Positions 33,833 to 45,699 are shown, counted from the first letter of the stretch. The stretch is DNA of 64,000 nt from Galerina marginata (GCA_023014335.1 JAECYW010000011.1:372001-436000); one strand, 5' to 3'. Numbers and translations are program-made. Notes: generated by a model not told the origin, from the letters alone.

Positions 33833-35796
33833 CGTGTTGGCCAGCAACTGGAAGGCAAAAAGTGTCACCGGTGACAGAGGGAATCGTGAAGAAAGTAAAC
33901 GTCAGGACGTCGATATTTAAGCTTTACAAGCCTGCAGTTTTTCTTGTCTAGTTAACTTTGATTTAAACAACAAGCCTCTCAATCACTACATAATTATGCA
34001 CATCAACGACAACGCGTTAGGACCGTGGCACTGTAAACGATGGGGGTTGAATGACAACACTGATTTGAACTCACCAAGCGTCATTGATGATATTAATTTT
34101 AGAAACCTTATCGTTTTCCTGACTAAGAGTGGTCTGACAAGTTGATGCGCCTATCAAAGCGGCTGTGTGGTAGTAGTTGTGTGGCCAATTCCTGCGATAC
34201 TGGGCCTGCTTTCTATCACATCGTCTCTTGGCGACCGGCTACAAAGACACAGGCTGTCCAAGTGTCAATCACCCAAAATCAGCTCAAAGACAGGGTATCT
34301 GGATAATAGCGGCTCATACTTTGACTGCCTATGACATCGTAAATGCCGACGGGCAAAAATTAACAGCCGACAGCGACCCCGAATACACAATTGCTGTGGT
34401 TTGGTGAGTAGCGTTTTGGTGTCTTAAATCTTCCACTCGAATGAAGGCGGCTGTCTAGCTTCCCGCCTCACTGTAGAGTCACATTCAAACGTAGGATTCG
34501 GAGCACACGATTCAGGAAGCACTTTTGACTTGAAAGTCGGCGGTCATCAAGCGGTCATCTTACCGGTGTAAGCACACATGTAGATGATAGAACCACTCAC
34601 ACCCAATCATTGTCGCAAACGAAACTTATAAGCTTTTCCTCCCGTTTAAGTCGATATGGTTTTGGATGCTGAACAAGGTTGGAGCAAGGCGATCGTCGTG
34701 CCCTTGTCGTGCCCACTCCTGCCACACCGGATCAATTGGGACAAAATTTTCAGTTACGTAACCACTGGCACTGCCCTGTTCAAAGCCGCAGTCTCGGAAG
34801 AGTTCGTTATTTCATTTGATTTCCTTTGGTACGGAGATCGTTTTCCTTCTTCCAATGCAATCCTGAATCTCCGCAACAAAGGTGCGGAATGCTTCAACGA
34901 TCTATGGAACACTCGCTGGTCGTCGAAAATCTCATATCTCAAGACAAATTCGACCAATTATGATGATGACCACGGATTTTACTGCAGTCTCTGCCCTCTA
35001 GCCCAGAGGTGCAACCATAGAAGTGAGTTTTCCTGCCGCTTCTTACGACTTTGAGACCGACCTTCCAGTTCGATTATCCTCTGCCAGCTATGAAGTAATA
35101 ATACCACGGCCTTCGCTCTTTCAAATGCAAACCTCGCCAACAAGGTTAAACCGAGTTACCCGAAGGGCGAAGTCGTTGCTCACCCACGACGGGTCGAGGT
35201 TCAAGGTTTCGTAGGTCTGTCGTGAAACCCAGTCTCGCAGGTCGCGGCCGGTGGTTTAGCTCTCCCCAATTCATCACCCGCAGCATGACAGGCGCGAAGG
35301 ACGTGGCCGAGCCCAAAGTACCTCATCGCTTGGCACGATGTCATGGCTAACCCGCGACATTGACTAGAATGATACGAGGGAGAGGTCTGTAAACGGTTAA
35401 CGACCCCAAATGTCGATGTGGGTACGCATCTCTCGTTCTTTTCAGGCGCATATATTCACGTGTTGTGCCTTAGAACACAATCAAGGGTATTCCAGATCGT
35501 CTCCGTAGACGGATCTGAAGACGAATCAAACGGCTGTATAGCGTACCGCCGTTTTCATCTACAACTATGTGGCGAAGCGGTCGACTGTCGGTCTGGGAGC
35601 AGTTCGAGACTTTCCCAATGTTGGGTTGAATGGTTAGTTGGCCTTCCGATGATGAGTGCTGCAATCACTTCGATTGACGATTCGCTAGTGTGCATTATTT
35701 TGAGCGGTGTGGGGAGGAATTTTGTCTGGTATCTTTTCTTCCCCTAAAAGGATCAATCGACGAATTATCATGTTTCTTGTTTCGCTCAAGTGTAGG
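33833..35796. other. gene-free stretch, unassigned
   Basis: A plus-strand frame at 34656-35054 (132 codons) has no domain and no supporting exons. Nothing else is recognised. Confidence 0.3.
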
Positions 35797-36221
35797 TCAG
35801 CCTGCGCCTCCTGTTCCGACATGTAGATGACTGCCTCCAATCAAAGCAACAAGGTTAGCATCTTGTGACATACTGTCGACTGGAAGCTGAAAACAATGTC
35901 AGATTCTCACCTTACAATTTGACCATTCATGACGGTGGCCACTGGCCAGTCGTCAGCCATACGTACGGCGCCCGTGAACTGCCCTACACCAGCCGGGTAC
36001 AATATGACGCAGACTTTTAGGTTGAATGTGCTTGCGGATTGTACTGGGACACCGGCCTAACCAAGATTGCTTAAATGATTAAGCGCCCCCTCGGTGATTG
36101 ATAGAAAAGTGCATTGAGTTGGAGACTCGTGTTCTCGTCATGAGGTGATGATTCGGGCTTCTTACTTTCACGCTATCTCCCTTGCCAATGTTGATGATCC
36201 CTAATTCCCGGAGTTCTTGCC
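35797..36221 (-). CDS. possible small gene, N-terminus not found
   Basis: Three segments join in phase: 36221..36166, 36056..35916 and 35886..35797, reading INIGKGDSVKAGVPVQS, then VILYPAGVGQFTGAVRMADD, WPVATVMNGQI and a Gly-rich end HLHVGTGGAG. The peptide has the alternation of a beta-rich domain, and the frame is intact to a stop. The last intron would be only 29 nt, below the usual minimum, and no start codon could be joined on. It is either a small unknown gene or a decayed fragment. Confidence 0.3.
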
Positions 36222-36970
36222 CTCGTCTTCAGTCATCGAGTCGTCTACATCTCTTGGTAATGGCCGCGTTTCTCCACCTGACAAGACCATCCCTCGTTTT
36301 ATCGTTTTCGACCATCGCTGGCTTCTTTAAATCGTTCGAGTCTAGATTTAATTCATTGTTTGTCTTTTAGGACCCAAGATCATGATCAAATGTTGATAGC
36401 TTGGTCAGTCAAGCGGTACTTGCCTCCCGATTCAAGCTTTGCGCTTTGGGTCCGAAGCACCGTCAATCTTTTTTCAACCAAGTAGGCGTTCCTAGGCCTG
36501 GAATGTCTTGGCAAAGAAGTTCTTTTCGGTTTCCCGAACTTAAATTCCTCGACCACGATGCGCCCACGTTTTACTCCGGGTCAAAATAAACCACTTAGCA
36601 TCCTTTTCGATCTTCTTGACTTTATCCGACTCTCCTAGCTGTTCTTCGACGTTGTAGGAACCCCGAGTCTGTCAAATTATTGACCTCGTGATACCTCCTC
36701 TACTACAGCAGTGCACATTATCGAAATGCTCGCTGCAACCTCGGACTTCAACTCTCCTCCAGTGGACCTTTTCCCCCCCAGCTGTAAGATATCGTGGCTG
36801 AGTAATTATTGATCCTGGCCGACTGACCTTCCAGAGTCTTTCGTGGAGAGTTCAAGGGCGGATTAACTGTTCAACATCCGCATAGATTTGGACCCGGATT
36901 TTAGCCTGACGCACCGTCGCGGTCCGCAGGATTGTCAGTTCCGCCTCGTATGAAACAGGCTGTGAAGCAG

Positions 36971-36977
36971 TATAAAA
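36971..36977 (+). promoter_or_regulatory. TATA box of the glucuronoyl esterase gene
   Basis: TATAAAA lies 52 bp upstream of the ATG at 37029, inside CAGTATAAAATG. Position and sequence fit a strongly inducible fungal promoter. Confidence 0.5.
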
Positions 36978-37028
36978 TGTACAGAAGGTTCTTCCAGGTT
37001 CATCGTTATTTCACTCCTGACCGGCATA

Positions 37029-38506
37029 ATGGTTCTGAAGCACTCTTTCATCGCTTTTGTCTTCGCTGTCCCAGCCCTGGCACAACAGGCTGTTTGGGGA
37101 CAATGTACGTCGAAATAAAATTTCAAGTGCATGTATTCGATGACTTATTTTGATTTTCAGGCGGTGGTATTGGGTGGACTGGCCCGACTACTTGCGTTTC
37201 TGGAACGAGCTGTGTCTATTCGAACCCATACTATTCCCAGTGTCTTCCTGGTGCAGCACCCACTACATCCACTACCACCCCTGTCCCTCCAGTCACGACT
37301 CCAACGACTACACCGACAACGACGCCGCCGACGTCCACACCTCCAACTACCACCGGAAATCCAACGACCTCAACAGCCGTACCAGCTAGTTGCCCTAGCC
37401 TTCCGGCCAGTATTACCTTGGTGTCCAACTCCAAGCTTCCCGACCCGTTCAAATTCATTAGTGGCACTCGTGCAGCCACCAAAGCCGATTGGAACTGTCG
37501 CCGCAACGAAATCAGTCAGCTTTTACAGAAATACGAGCTCGGTACCCTACCTGGTAAACCGCAGAGCGTCACTGGCTCGTTCTCGGGCAATACCCTTACC
37601 ATCAATGTTTCGGACCAGGGCAAATCCATATCCTTCACCGTCACAATTTCCACTCCCTCATCTGGTACTGCGCCTTTCCCCGCTATCATAGCCATCGGCG
37701 GCCTCAGCATCCCGACACCTGCTGGCGTATCAGTCATCACGTTCAATAACGACGATATGGCTGCGCAGACGGACGGGACTAGCCGCGGGAAAGGCAAGTT
37801 CTACACCCTCTACGGAAGCAATGCGTCCGCCGGAGCGATGACCGCTTGGGCATGGGGTGTCAGCCGTGTCATCGACGCCCTTGAGACGACGGCGAACATC
37901 CCGAAAATCGATCTCACCAAGCTCGCTGTGTCTGGATGCTCCAGAAACGGCAAAGGCGCTCTCGTTGTCGGTGCATTCGAGACGCGCATTGCACTTACTA
38001 TCCCCCAGGAATCAGGCTCTGGTGGTGGTGGCTGCTGGCGTATATCCGACAAGATGCTCGCTAGTGGTATAAGTACCCAAACTGCGTCCGAAATCGTTGG
38101 CGAGAATGTGTGGTTCTCTACAAATTTCAATCCCTACGTTAACCAGGTTCCTACCCTCCCATTCGACCACCATATGCTGGCTGCCCTCGTCGCTCCTCGA
38201 GCATTGCTAGTTATTGACAACACCGGCATTGACTGGCTCGGCCCCGAGTCCGTCTGGGGTTGCATGAAGACTGCGAATAAAATCTGGCAAGCCCTCGGCG
38301 TTCCTGACTCCATGGGGGTTTCACAAGTTGGAAATCACAACCACTGCGCTTTCCCTTCCAGCGAACAGGGCGACCTTGACGCATTCGTCAATAAGTTTTT
38401 GAAAGGCCAATCGACTAACACAAACATCGTCAAAACCGACGGTGCGAACGGTCTTGGATTTGTTGATTCTGACTGGATCGACTGGACCGTGCCAACCTTA
38501 TCTTAG
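37029..38506 (+). CDS. secreted CBM1-CE15 4-O-methyl-glucuronoyl methylesterase
   Basis: Exons 37029-37104 and 37161-38506 join inside the binding module to give 473 residues. Residues 1-20 are a signal peptide ([18 protein letters not shown]). Residues 21-56 are a family 1 cellulose-binding module with the [13 protein letters not shown] signature. Residues about 57-100 are a Thr/Pro linker. The rest is the CE15 alpha/beta-hydrolase domain. It carries GCSRNGKGA with the nucleophile Ser286, QES with Glu309 and NHNHCAF with His420, and the triad spacing (23 and 111 residues) fits the family. The enzyme cleaves the ester between glucuronic acid of xylan and lignin alcohols outside the cell. All catalytic and disulphide cysteines look intact. 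Confidence 0.95.
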
Positions 38507-39099
38507 TTGCAGGAGCGAACGGCTATTTATGTCACTGGGTTATTCTTTGTGGTTCGTTGAATTTTAAGCAAAATATATTCTGATAACATGCGATTGTGTG
38601 ATTCCATTTGCCGTCGACGAAAGATGCATCGATTTTCCAAATCCTGATCTACATTGTCTTCGTCGCAGCGTCGCTTCGCCTACATCTAAAAATAACCCAG
38701 ACAGGATGTATGTACCTGAGAATTATGAGCTCCACTGAGGTGGGAAAGACTTGCCAATGGTCAAAATACGAGTCACGTCGCTTGGATTTTGCGAAGACAC
38801 TTTGCCGTCCTTTTTTTTAAGAGAAGATCCCACGGCAAAATGTACATTCAAAATCAAAGCAACTTACCATGACCTTTTGACCCACGTCAAAATCTTCCGA
38901 CTACAGTACGCAGTCTTACACTCCTCGGATTCATGCTATCCGAGGTTCACACATGAACACTTGAGACGCATTTGTACCACGGGTAATGATCTTCCTCGTA
39001 CTGTCCAGATACAGATTTGAATTCCCAAACACCGAGGGTAGGGGTTACACGACATCCAGCACCTTTTAGGAATTGTAGAGGAAAGCGGGATTCAATGCA
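38507..39099. other. intergenic, nothing recognised
   Basis: 3' region of the esterase gene. An LTR of the copia relic might lie here, but no terminal repeat was found. Confidence 0.35.
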
Positions 39100-40350
39100 G
39101 GATTCAGGGCGTCACAAATGAGCGACTGAGGAACTGCAAGTCCAAGATTCAGAACGTCACGGTGAGGAGAGAAAGTCACCAGAGGATGCGATTTAATAAT
39201 GATCTTCGCAGGAATGACTTTGGTAGGGATCCGTGGTTGAAAAAGAGCCTTTTTGATGTGGTTTTGTATAAAGTGATGACAGATGTCGATATGTTTTGAT
39301 TTCGCTGAAATGGCAGGAGAACCAGAAAGGGACCATCCATGGTTGTCGCAAAGGAAAGGAAAAGGAACATGGAACTGGAAGAAAGGGCGACTGACTTCTG
39401 CTTTGATGCAAGGGATCCCTCTAAATAGAATAAGTATCCAGAGATAATCCTCTAATCAGACGGGTAGAAACTCACTTTGTAATTCGAGCATCCATCGTCC
39501 TGCATGAAGCCGCGAAGCGACTTGGGAACAGAATGTTCTGACTCCATTTCGGACGGAAACCGAGTTGGCGCATGGAGACAGTCCGAAAGATTTCCTTCAT
39601 AATTAGCCAACAATTCAGCCACGTAGACATGCGAAGAGAGCCAGAGTTGTCGGTTAGGGCGGTCCCAACGACTAGGAACTTTGCGCATTGTCCCATATCC
39701 ACGATCTGAAGGCGCTCCGCAAGGGTCTTTAAGAACCATTGATGAAGCGAAAGAAAGTGTCTCACGACAAGATTGTCATCGATATGAAGAGGGGCATAGA
39801 GAACCAAAGCACGACGATCAACGGACATGGATATCGATCGGTCTGAAGGTGACCTTCACTCACAGAGGAAAACTCCAAAACCCACTTCCCATCGAATCAT
39901 CCCAAGCGACAGTGGAAGCGAGAACATGGAAAATTCCTATGCAGACTGACGAAGCTCATGCACCCCCATTCGCGGCTACTGCCTGCAACTTCTACCGCTG
40001 ATGCTCTGCCTGAGGCATATAATGCTTGTCCTGCAGTTGTTCAAAACTTTTAACAGGACGTACGAGAGAATGGAGGATTGGCGTCGGCGTCCGGAGAAGG
40101 AACAGAGCACGGAATCCCCAGAAAGTCAGGCCTAGTCTGTAGATGACATCGCGTGAAAGAAGCACTTCCCCTTGAGACCGCCGACACGCCAACCTATAGG
40201 AGCTTCTTCGTAACCGACAAAGATCGCCAAAAGAGCGCCTTGAAGCGCTTAAACCCTGCCTTGTTCGGAGTTCATCAGGGTAACGACAAAGCCTTGGCCT
40301 CCAGAGTCCAACCAGAATCCGAAAGAAATATGTAGGCCGGAATCGTCAAA
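39100..40350 (-). pseudogene. decayed Ty1/copia polyprotein fragment
   Basis: Read on the minus strand from 40350 down, fragments appear in pol order. An end-of-integrase block comes first (FVGYEEAPIGWRVGGLKGK, then LLSRDVIY in a shifted frame). A linker follows (VRPVKSFEQLQ). Next is reverse transcriptase around the active-site strand (LVLYAPLHIDDNLV, corresponding to the usual YVDD, then FLVVGTAL). Last is the RNase H end (LCDNHGWSLS, AKSKHIDICHHFI). Several stops and frameshifts interrupt it, and gag, protease and most of integrase are missing. It is a dead, old insertion. Confidence 0.75.
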
Positions 40351-41808
40351 GAATCCTTCGCTCAGACTCACTCTTGCAATTCCGATTTCCTGTGAGTGCG
40401 GACTTTGAATTTAGAGCAAGGAGGAAACACGTGACAACAATACGGTGAAAATTTATTCTCGTCAAATTTTAGGCAGACCCGCCATCACGATTGTGAGCGC
40501 ATCAAGAGTGCATATAGTCTTGCTCTGGATACGACTATCTTGCTCCACCTTACAGCCAGCTCGTCGCACTCAGAATTCGAAGGACTTTCGACTGTCGAAT
40601 GAACTTGATGCAGAGCTGGCACCAACTTGAAAAATATGTTGCGAATTTGACCATGATTTACTCATTTCTTTCCTCTTTACAGACTCTCAACCTTGGACCC
40701 GACTAACCCAGCAAAGCTACGTCCATAATATCTGCTCGTGCTACTACTTTCAATTTCGTGGATACCCTGTTAGCAGTTTGGACGACTCCTATGCATGTTT
40801 GACGAATCGCGCCGACAAGGATATCATCTAATACTACTCACCAATTTTGTGCATGCCTACTTGCAGTCGGGAAGGCTCGGACCCGTGTTTGATAAATCGC
40901 GCCATTCGCAGTCGTCAGTTTACTGTTGGAGCCGATCTAGGCAGGTCCCCAGAACATGCGATTGAAGTTGTGCCTCGACTTATATTCTCCTACTTTTCCA
41001 AATGTTACTTCGACGAATTCTTTCCTCTGGTTTATTCTCGTTAGTATCTGAATCAGCGGCTTTTCTTTGAAGTTATGTGTGACAATATTCACTTGGTGGC
41101 TTCGGGGAAAGAAAAACGGCCTTTGTTCCAGACGCAATAGATATCAGGAGACGGCATAAGAACGAAATCTGTAAATCGACGCGATTTCCACACTTTCCGA
41201 CGGTCCCGTGCTTTTTTACGCTTAATTCTTGACTTGGGCTCCAGCGCTTCTCATCTCGCTATACACTTGACAAAACCCGCCCAAGCCGATTCCCTACTGA
41301 GGGTATTGTGAACCTCGATGTTTAAAGTCTAGAAGTTCAACCACATTCTATGTCCCTCATAGAACGTAAAGTTACTCCACGATAGTGCGCTTGATTTGAC
41401 GAAAAGGTCATTGTTTCCGGATCCTCATTGAATACTTTAATTAGGACGACGAGGAGAAGATTGGGGGCTGACATTAGAGAGGTTTGACGCTTTGAGAAAG
41501 TCAGCATGTTGGAAGCTTTGAAGAGTGCCGTAAAGGTTCTCTGAGTTGTACGACGAAAATTGGGCCACTTAACCCGGTTTTTCGGAGGTTCAGTTCGCGA
41601 ATATAATTAAAACGAAAGGCATCTGGCGAGTGGTCGCATTGACAGAAGACTTTAACACAGTAACTACGAACAATGTAACACCTCTCCTCTTAGACGACAA
41701 TCCACATTTGTCTGTATAGTTGAACTGGGAGTTAACGATAATTCAAGTTGAGCAAGAATAACGTCAAACTTACCTTTCAAGGTTCCTCTTCTCGTCAATA
41801 TTATTAGG
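40351..41808. other. gene-free stretch, nothing recognised
   Basis: AT-rich, short frames only, no repeats noticed. It probably includes the eroded 5' part of the copia element. Confidence 0.35.
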
Positions 41809-42041
41809 TTAACAGGAGAATACCTTCCCATCGTCCCTGACTATTTTCCGAGTTAGTTTAGAAGAATTAGCCTTGAGATAAAATCCTTACGAATTTTGCA
41901 GGGGCAGACGCAGGAGGTCTGGGCTACAGCAGCAGCTCTGGCGGAGAGAAGGCTGACATCGGCGGCCATCGCAGCTGGGGTTGCAACTGCTGTGACGACG
42001 AAGAATGAAGCAAGAGCCACAACGGCGGAGAGGAATTGCAT
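41809..42041 (-). CDS. small secreted peptide, SCxCPCxI-LRDDG family (copy 1)
   Basis: Two exons, 42041..41891 and 41840..41809, give 60 residues. The N-terminus MQFLSAVVALASFFVVTAVA is a clear signal peptide. An Ala-rich pro-like segment follows, then TSCVCPCKI, and after a 50-nt phase-1 intron LRDDGKVFSC and a stop. The mature end has four cysteines (C-x-C-P-C and a terminal C). The divergent neighbour at 42788 shares the signal peptide plan, the core, the intron position and phase, and the RDDG exon, so the model is mutually confirmed. Function unknown: the size and cysteines fit an apoplastic effector, a toxin-like or signalling peptide, or a precursor to be processed. The promoter holds TATAAAA at 42127..42121 on the minus strand. 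Confidence 0.75.
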
Positions 42042-42787
42042 TTTGTGTTGAGAGGTTTTAGTTATTGGAGTCGAGGTCCGCTGTGTTGCGAATGAAGATC
42101 CTTTCAATGAATGCCCTGGCTTTTATACCTGAAAACGACAAGGAGTAAAAACGATAAGCTGAAGAACAATGAGTGAAAAGTTTTCTAGATGGGGAACGCG
42201 TGTGGTCAGGAGATCCTTATCTACAGTACGATAAAGGACGGTCTACTCACAAGGTGTTTGCTTAGTTGGCGACAATCTCAAGTGCAATCTCAAGTACTGT
42301 AAGGAACGTCAATATAAGCGCATCAAGCGCATCAAATCCGACAATGAAGTTTGATTGATGCTCAGCTTACTCGGGGACGCTGGATTTTCAGCCTTCAAGG
42401 ATACTCGGCTCGAGGGTATGGGCATGGGCATGGGACCAATAAAATAGGGGAAAGCGGATCACTGACTCGGAGATCGTCTTATTTGGGCGATGGTGTTACC
42501 GCAAACAAGGTGGACATTGCTAAATGGGTATCCTTGCAACTCGGCTTCTCGGCTACTGCACCCCACTCTGGACGCCGCTGCTGGTGAGTGCTCGCGACAG
42601 TCGACATACCGAGAGGATTGTCTGGGGCCGTTTAATGTCTTCAACCTGGGTCTGGTAGATTTTGATTTTTACTTTTCTCATGAATTAATCAAATTGGCCG
42701 TCCCTGAAGATATAAAGCCTTACTTCCAACGAGAAGCAATCACAGATTCAGACTCACTACTCAGACACCCATTACAACGAAGCCACC
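42042..42787. promoter_or_regulatory. divergent promoter region of the two secreted peptides
   Basis: A 746-bp region without genes, with a TATA box facing each way: TATAAAA on the minus strand at 42127..42121, 80 bp from its ATG, and TATAAAG at 42711-42717, 71 bp before the ATG at 42788. The shared spacer suggests joint regulation. Confidence 0.5.
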
Positions 42788-43000
42788 ATGCACTACATCC
42801 CTTTCGTCGTATTTTTTATGACTTTCTTCGTTACAAATGCCCTCGCAGTGGCACCGATTACTCTAGTCTCAGGAAGCACCTCCTGCACCTGCCCTTGTTC
42901 CATCCGTAAGATCGTGCATTTTTCCAGGTTTTTGCATGGACTAATCGTCGTTCCAGTGAGAGACGACGGTACCATTGTGTCGTGCAAAGCCTCCACTTAA
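42788..43000 (+). CDS. small secreted peptide, SCxCPCxI-LRDDG family (copy 2)
   Basis: Exons 42788-42905 and 42957-43000 give 53 residues. The start lies in CCACCATG, an excellent context. A signal peptide (MHYIPFVVFFMTFFVTNALA) is followed by a short spacer, TSCTCPCSI and, across a 51-nt phase-1 intron, LRDDGTIVSCKAST. Compared with copy 1 the signal and spacer have diverged while the four cysteines and the RDDG block are kept, which indicates selection on the mature end. No known family was recognised. Confidence 0.75.
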   Translation: MHYIPFVVFFMTFFVTNALAVAPITLVSGSTSCTCPCSIRKIVHFSRFLHGLIVVPVRDDGTIVSCKAST

Positions 43001-43200
43001 TACTACGAGCTGGCTAGTGAGTGAAGGTTTGCTTATTTGCCTAGAGATAGAAGTGTGGTAACTACTAACTGTAACCCTTCCCTTAGCCGTAGCTTAGGAA
43101 TTTTGACTCAAAATATATTCATTTCTGTACTATTAATCTGAGTAATATGCCATCACGGCTCGAACTATTTGGTTTGCTCAGCATCTTGGTCTTTAATTGA

Positions 43201-43318
43201 GAGAATATTGCACACGTACATTAGGAGTTGCAAGAAATTCATGCAGGTTGGTTAGCCTAATGATCTGACTTCCGATTTTCGTCACACCAGCGGTAGAGCC
43301 ATTCAACTTGAATCGACC
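43201..43318 (+). pseudogene. fragment of a third 2OG-dioxygenase copy
   Basis: 43201-43249 closely matches the part of the downstream dioxygenase gene that reads RILHTHIKSCKKFVQ. 43293-43318 matches its later VEPFNLNR block. The exon and intron between them are missing. It is a leftover of duplication, not a gene. Confidence 0.65.
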
Positions 43319-43921
43319 GTGCGCCTGCTCGACCTGCTCCAAAGCTTTTCCGGACCCAAGCTGCTATAGTAGGCATGATGAGTCTTCTTCAACGAAGACT
43401 TGAAAGAATCCATAAAACGAGTAATGTTTTCCTCGTACTCTCTATATATAGATTAAAGTTCCGAAGCGACGTGGGTAATGTAGCCAGTCAAAATATCACT
43501 CTAATTCTTTCATTCCGTCACCCGACCGTCCCGCCGTCTCGCGACTGCTCACTTCCCGCCGCCATCAGCACCTTCAGATTAAAAGTATGTCAAGTTACAG
43601 CTAATTGAAAAGGTTTATATTAGTAGTTTAGGAAGCCCAGTTATACGAGTGAGGATTTGGGATGCAGCAATCGCGAGTGGAGTACAAAAGAGAAGCATAA
43701 ACTTTAACCCACAGGCCGCCAAAAGTAACAACGTTCTCCTCACGAATATTTTTATATGTCTTTGTATATATATTGGGTATTAATAACCCCTTGGGGAAAA
43801 GAATATTGCGATGACCCATGATCTCTATGAAATGGAAGGTAAAATACTTTCCGATTTGCTACTCAGGAAAGTATAAATAAGGCAGAAGGAGGGAAAAGGT
43901 AGTATTGCTTTCTTCCCAGCA
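43319..43921. other. upstream region of the dioxygenase pair
   Basis: No gene. TATAAAT at 43872 lies 50 bp before the ATG at 43922 and is the likely TATA box. Confidence 0.4.
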
Positions 43922-45335
43922 ATGCCTCTCACCCACGACCAACGCGTTCACTTTCTCGAGCATGGGTGGGTCAAAATACCCAATGCAATATCTAAGGCGA
44001 TAATTGAAGAGTGGACAAAGAATATCTGGGTGAGATTAGGCTACGACGAAAACGACAAGTCAACGTGGTTGGAGGAGTACCTGAAATTGCCTAGGCATCG
44101 CGAAATTCCTGTCGAAGAATTGGCTCCGTGGGCTTGGGAAGCGATGTGCGAAATCGTGGGCGGGGAAGACAAAATAGATCCAGTGAGGGAGCGATATCAT
44201 GGGGATCAATTCATAATCAATTTCGGGTCAGATTATTGGGAAACAGCAAGTGCTAAATCTTGCCCAAATAATCAGGGATAACTGAATTTTTCGACAACGA
44301 AATAGCGCGACGAGACTCCGCCGCAAGAGCTGCCAGGGTGGTGAGTCCATCATCAGATATTACGCCAATCATGCTAACCCCTTGGTCCATCATAACCTTT
44401 ATCTTGTCTTAACCGGCTAGGCACCACGACAATGACTGGTATCGAGAGTTCCTTGACTCGTCTGGTATTGCTTTGACTATTGTGCATTGTTTTACCGATA
44501 TCCCGCCTCGGGGCGGAGGAACTTGGTTGGCGGAAGACGGGATTGAAGGCATCGTCAAGTATCTGTATGATCATCCAGAAGGATTAGATCCACCTGTTGG
44601 GAGAATATTGCACACGCACATTAAGAGTTGCAAGAAATTCGTCCAGGTGGGTCGGCCCAATGATTCCGTCTTTTATATTTGGTCACACTGCTCCAGATAG
44701 AGGCTAAAGCTGGAGATACCTTTATTCTTCATGGGTTGCTGGTAAGCTCTGAGCTACGTTTCGACAATGATGGTAAAGAACAGTAACATTCGAACAGCCC
44801 CACACCAATGGCATTAACCACCTTCACTTTGCAAGAATAATCACCAACCCGCATGTCAATTTGGTGGAGCCGTTCAACCTGAATCGCCCGGATGGAAAAT
44901 ACGTGAGCGGTCTTGATTCTAGATTGGCTAGACAATGAAAACAAACTGAACTGACTTTATTACCGCAGACTTTGTGCGAACAAGTCATTCTTCGAGCGCT
45001 GGGACGAGCATCAGTTCCAGAGTATCAACCAACAAGAGACAGGAAAAGGTATAACCTAAAAATTACCGGCTGCAATATTTCGCTTAAAGCGTTATTTTCT
45101 TCCTACAAGCTATCACCCACGCACAGCCCCTTTTAAGCGCATCCGAGTGGAGCCGGAATTGAAGCGCATGTTGGAGAATGCCAAAGCAAACGGCTTGCCA
45201 CCAGAATCCGTAGACTCCGTATATCTGCGAGGCGAGGAGGCCATTAAGCTGCACGAGAAAAGGAATGGGTATGATCTGCCTCATGGACCTGGTCCCATTG
45301 CGTACTCGAGCCAGGACTACTATTTTACAAAGTAA
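43922..45335 (+). CDS. 2OG-Fe(II) dioxygenase, phytanoyl-CoA-hydroxylase-like (copy A)
   Basis: Seven exons: 43922-44251, 44306-44340, 44421-44646, 44697-44741, 44798-44902, 44969-45048 and 45110-45335, giving 348 residues. The fold is of the PhyH type: an N-terminal helical part, then GWHHDNDWY with the iron ligands (H-x-D at residues about 123-125), GGTWLAEDGI, AGDTFILHGLLPHTNG and NHLHFARIITNPHVN holding the distal His and a candidate Arg for 2-oxoglutarate. These enzymes hydroxylate small molecules with 2-oxoglutarate and O2. The substrate is unknown. The first intron must use a GC donor (AAGT-GCTAAAT) to stay in frame, where copy B has GT. Only that splice yields the PPQEL-GWHH junction shared by both copies. 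Confidence 0.75.
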
Positions 45336-45699
45336 GGGTTGAATAGGTGACGGGGTCATCGAGTACATAGTAAAGTCAGTCAGTATCATGGGACTGAAAT
45401 TGGGAGAAAATTTAGTTGGATTATATAACTCTATGCCACATCCATTACCCTAAAATTGCGATTCATAGCCCCAGTGAAGCCGCATGGGAAGCGATGAACT
45501 TTTAAGTGCTAAGATGACGGTCATAGATATTATTAACAAGTGCCATAATCGGCAGATTCTCGGACAAAGGATTTGATCAAGCAGACAAAAACGGCTAGTT
45601 AGAGGAAGGAAGCTTACCGATTTGCTGCATAAATAGCCTATTGAGAAGGTATAAACACAACAACGTGAAGCTAATGATATCCGTTATCATTCTCTGACA
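45336..45699. other. spacer between the tandem dioxygenases
   Basis: 364 bp with a probable TATA box (TATAAAC at 45650) 50 bp before the next ATG. No gene. Confidence 0.4.

Noticed and set aside
37231..38130. Minus-strand frames opposite the esterase
   Set aside because: Shadows of the CE15 gene; the plus strand is fully explained.
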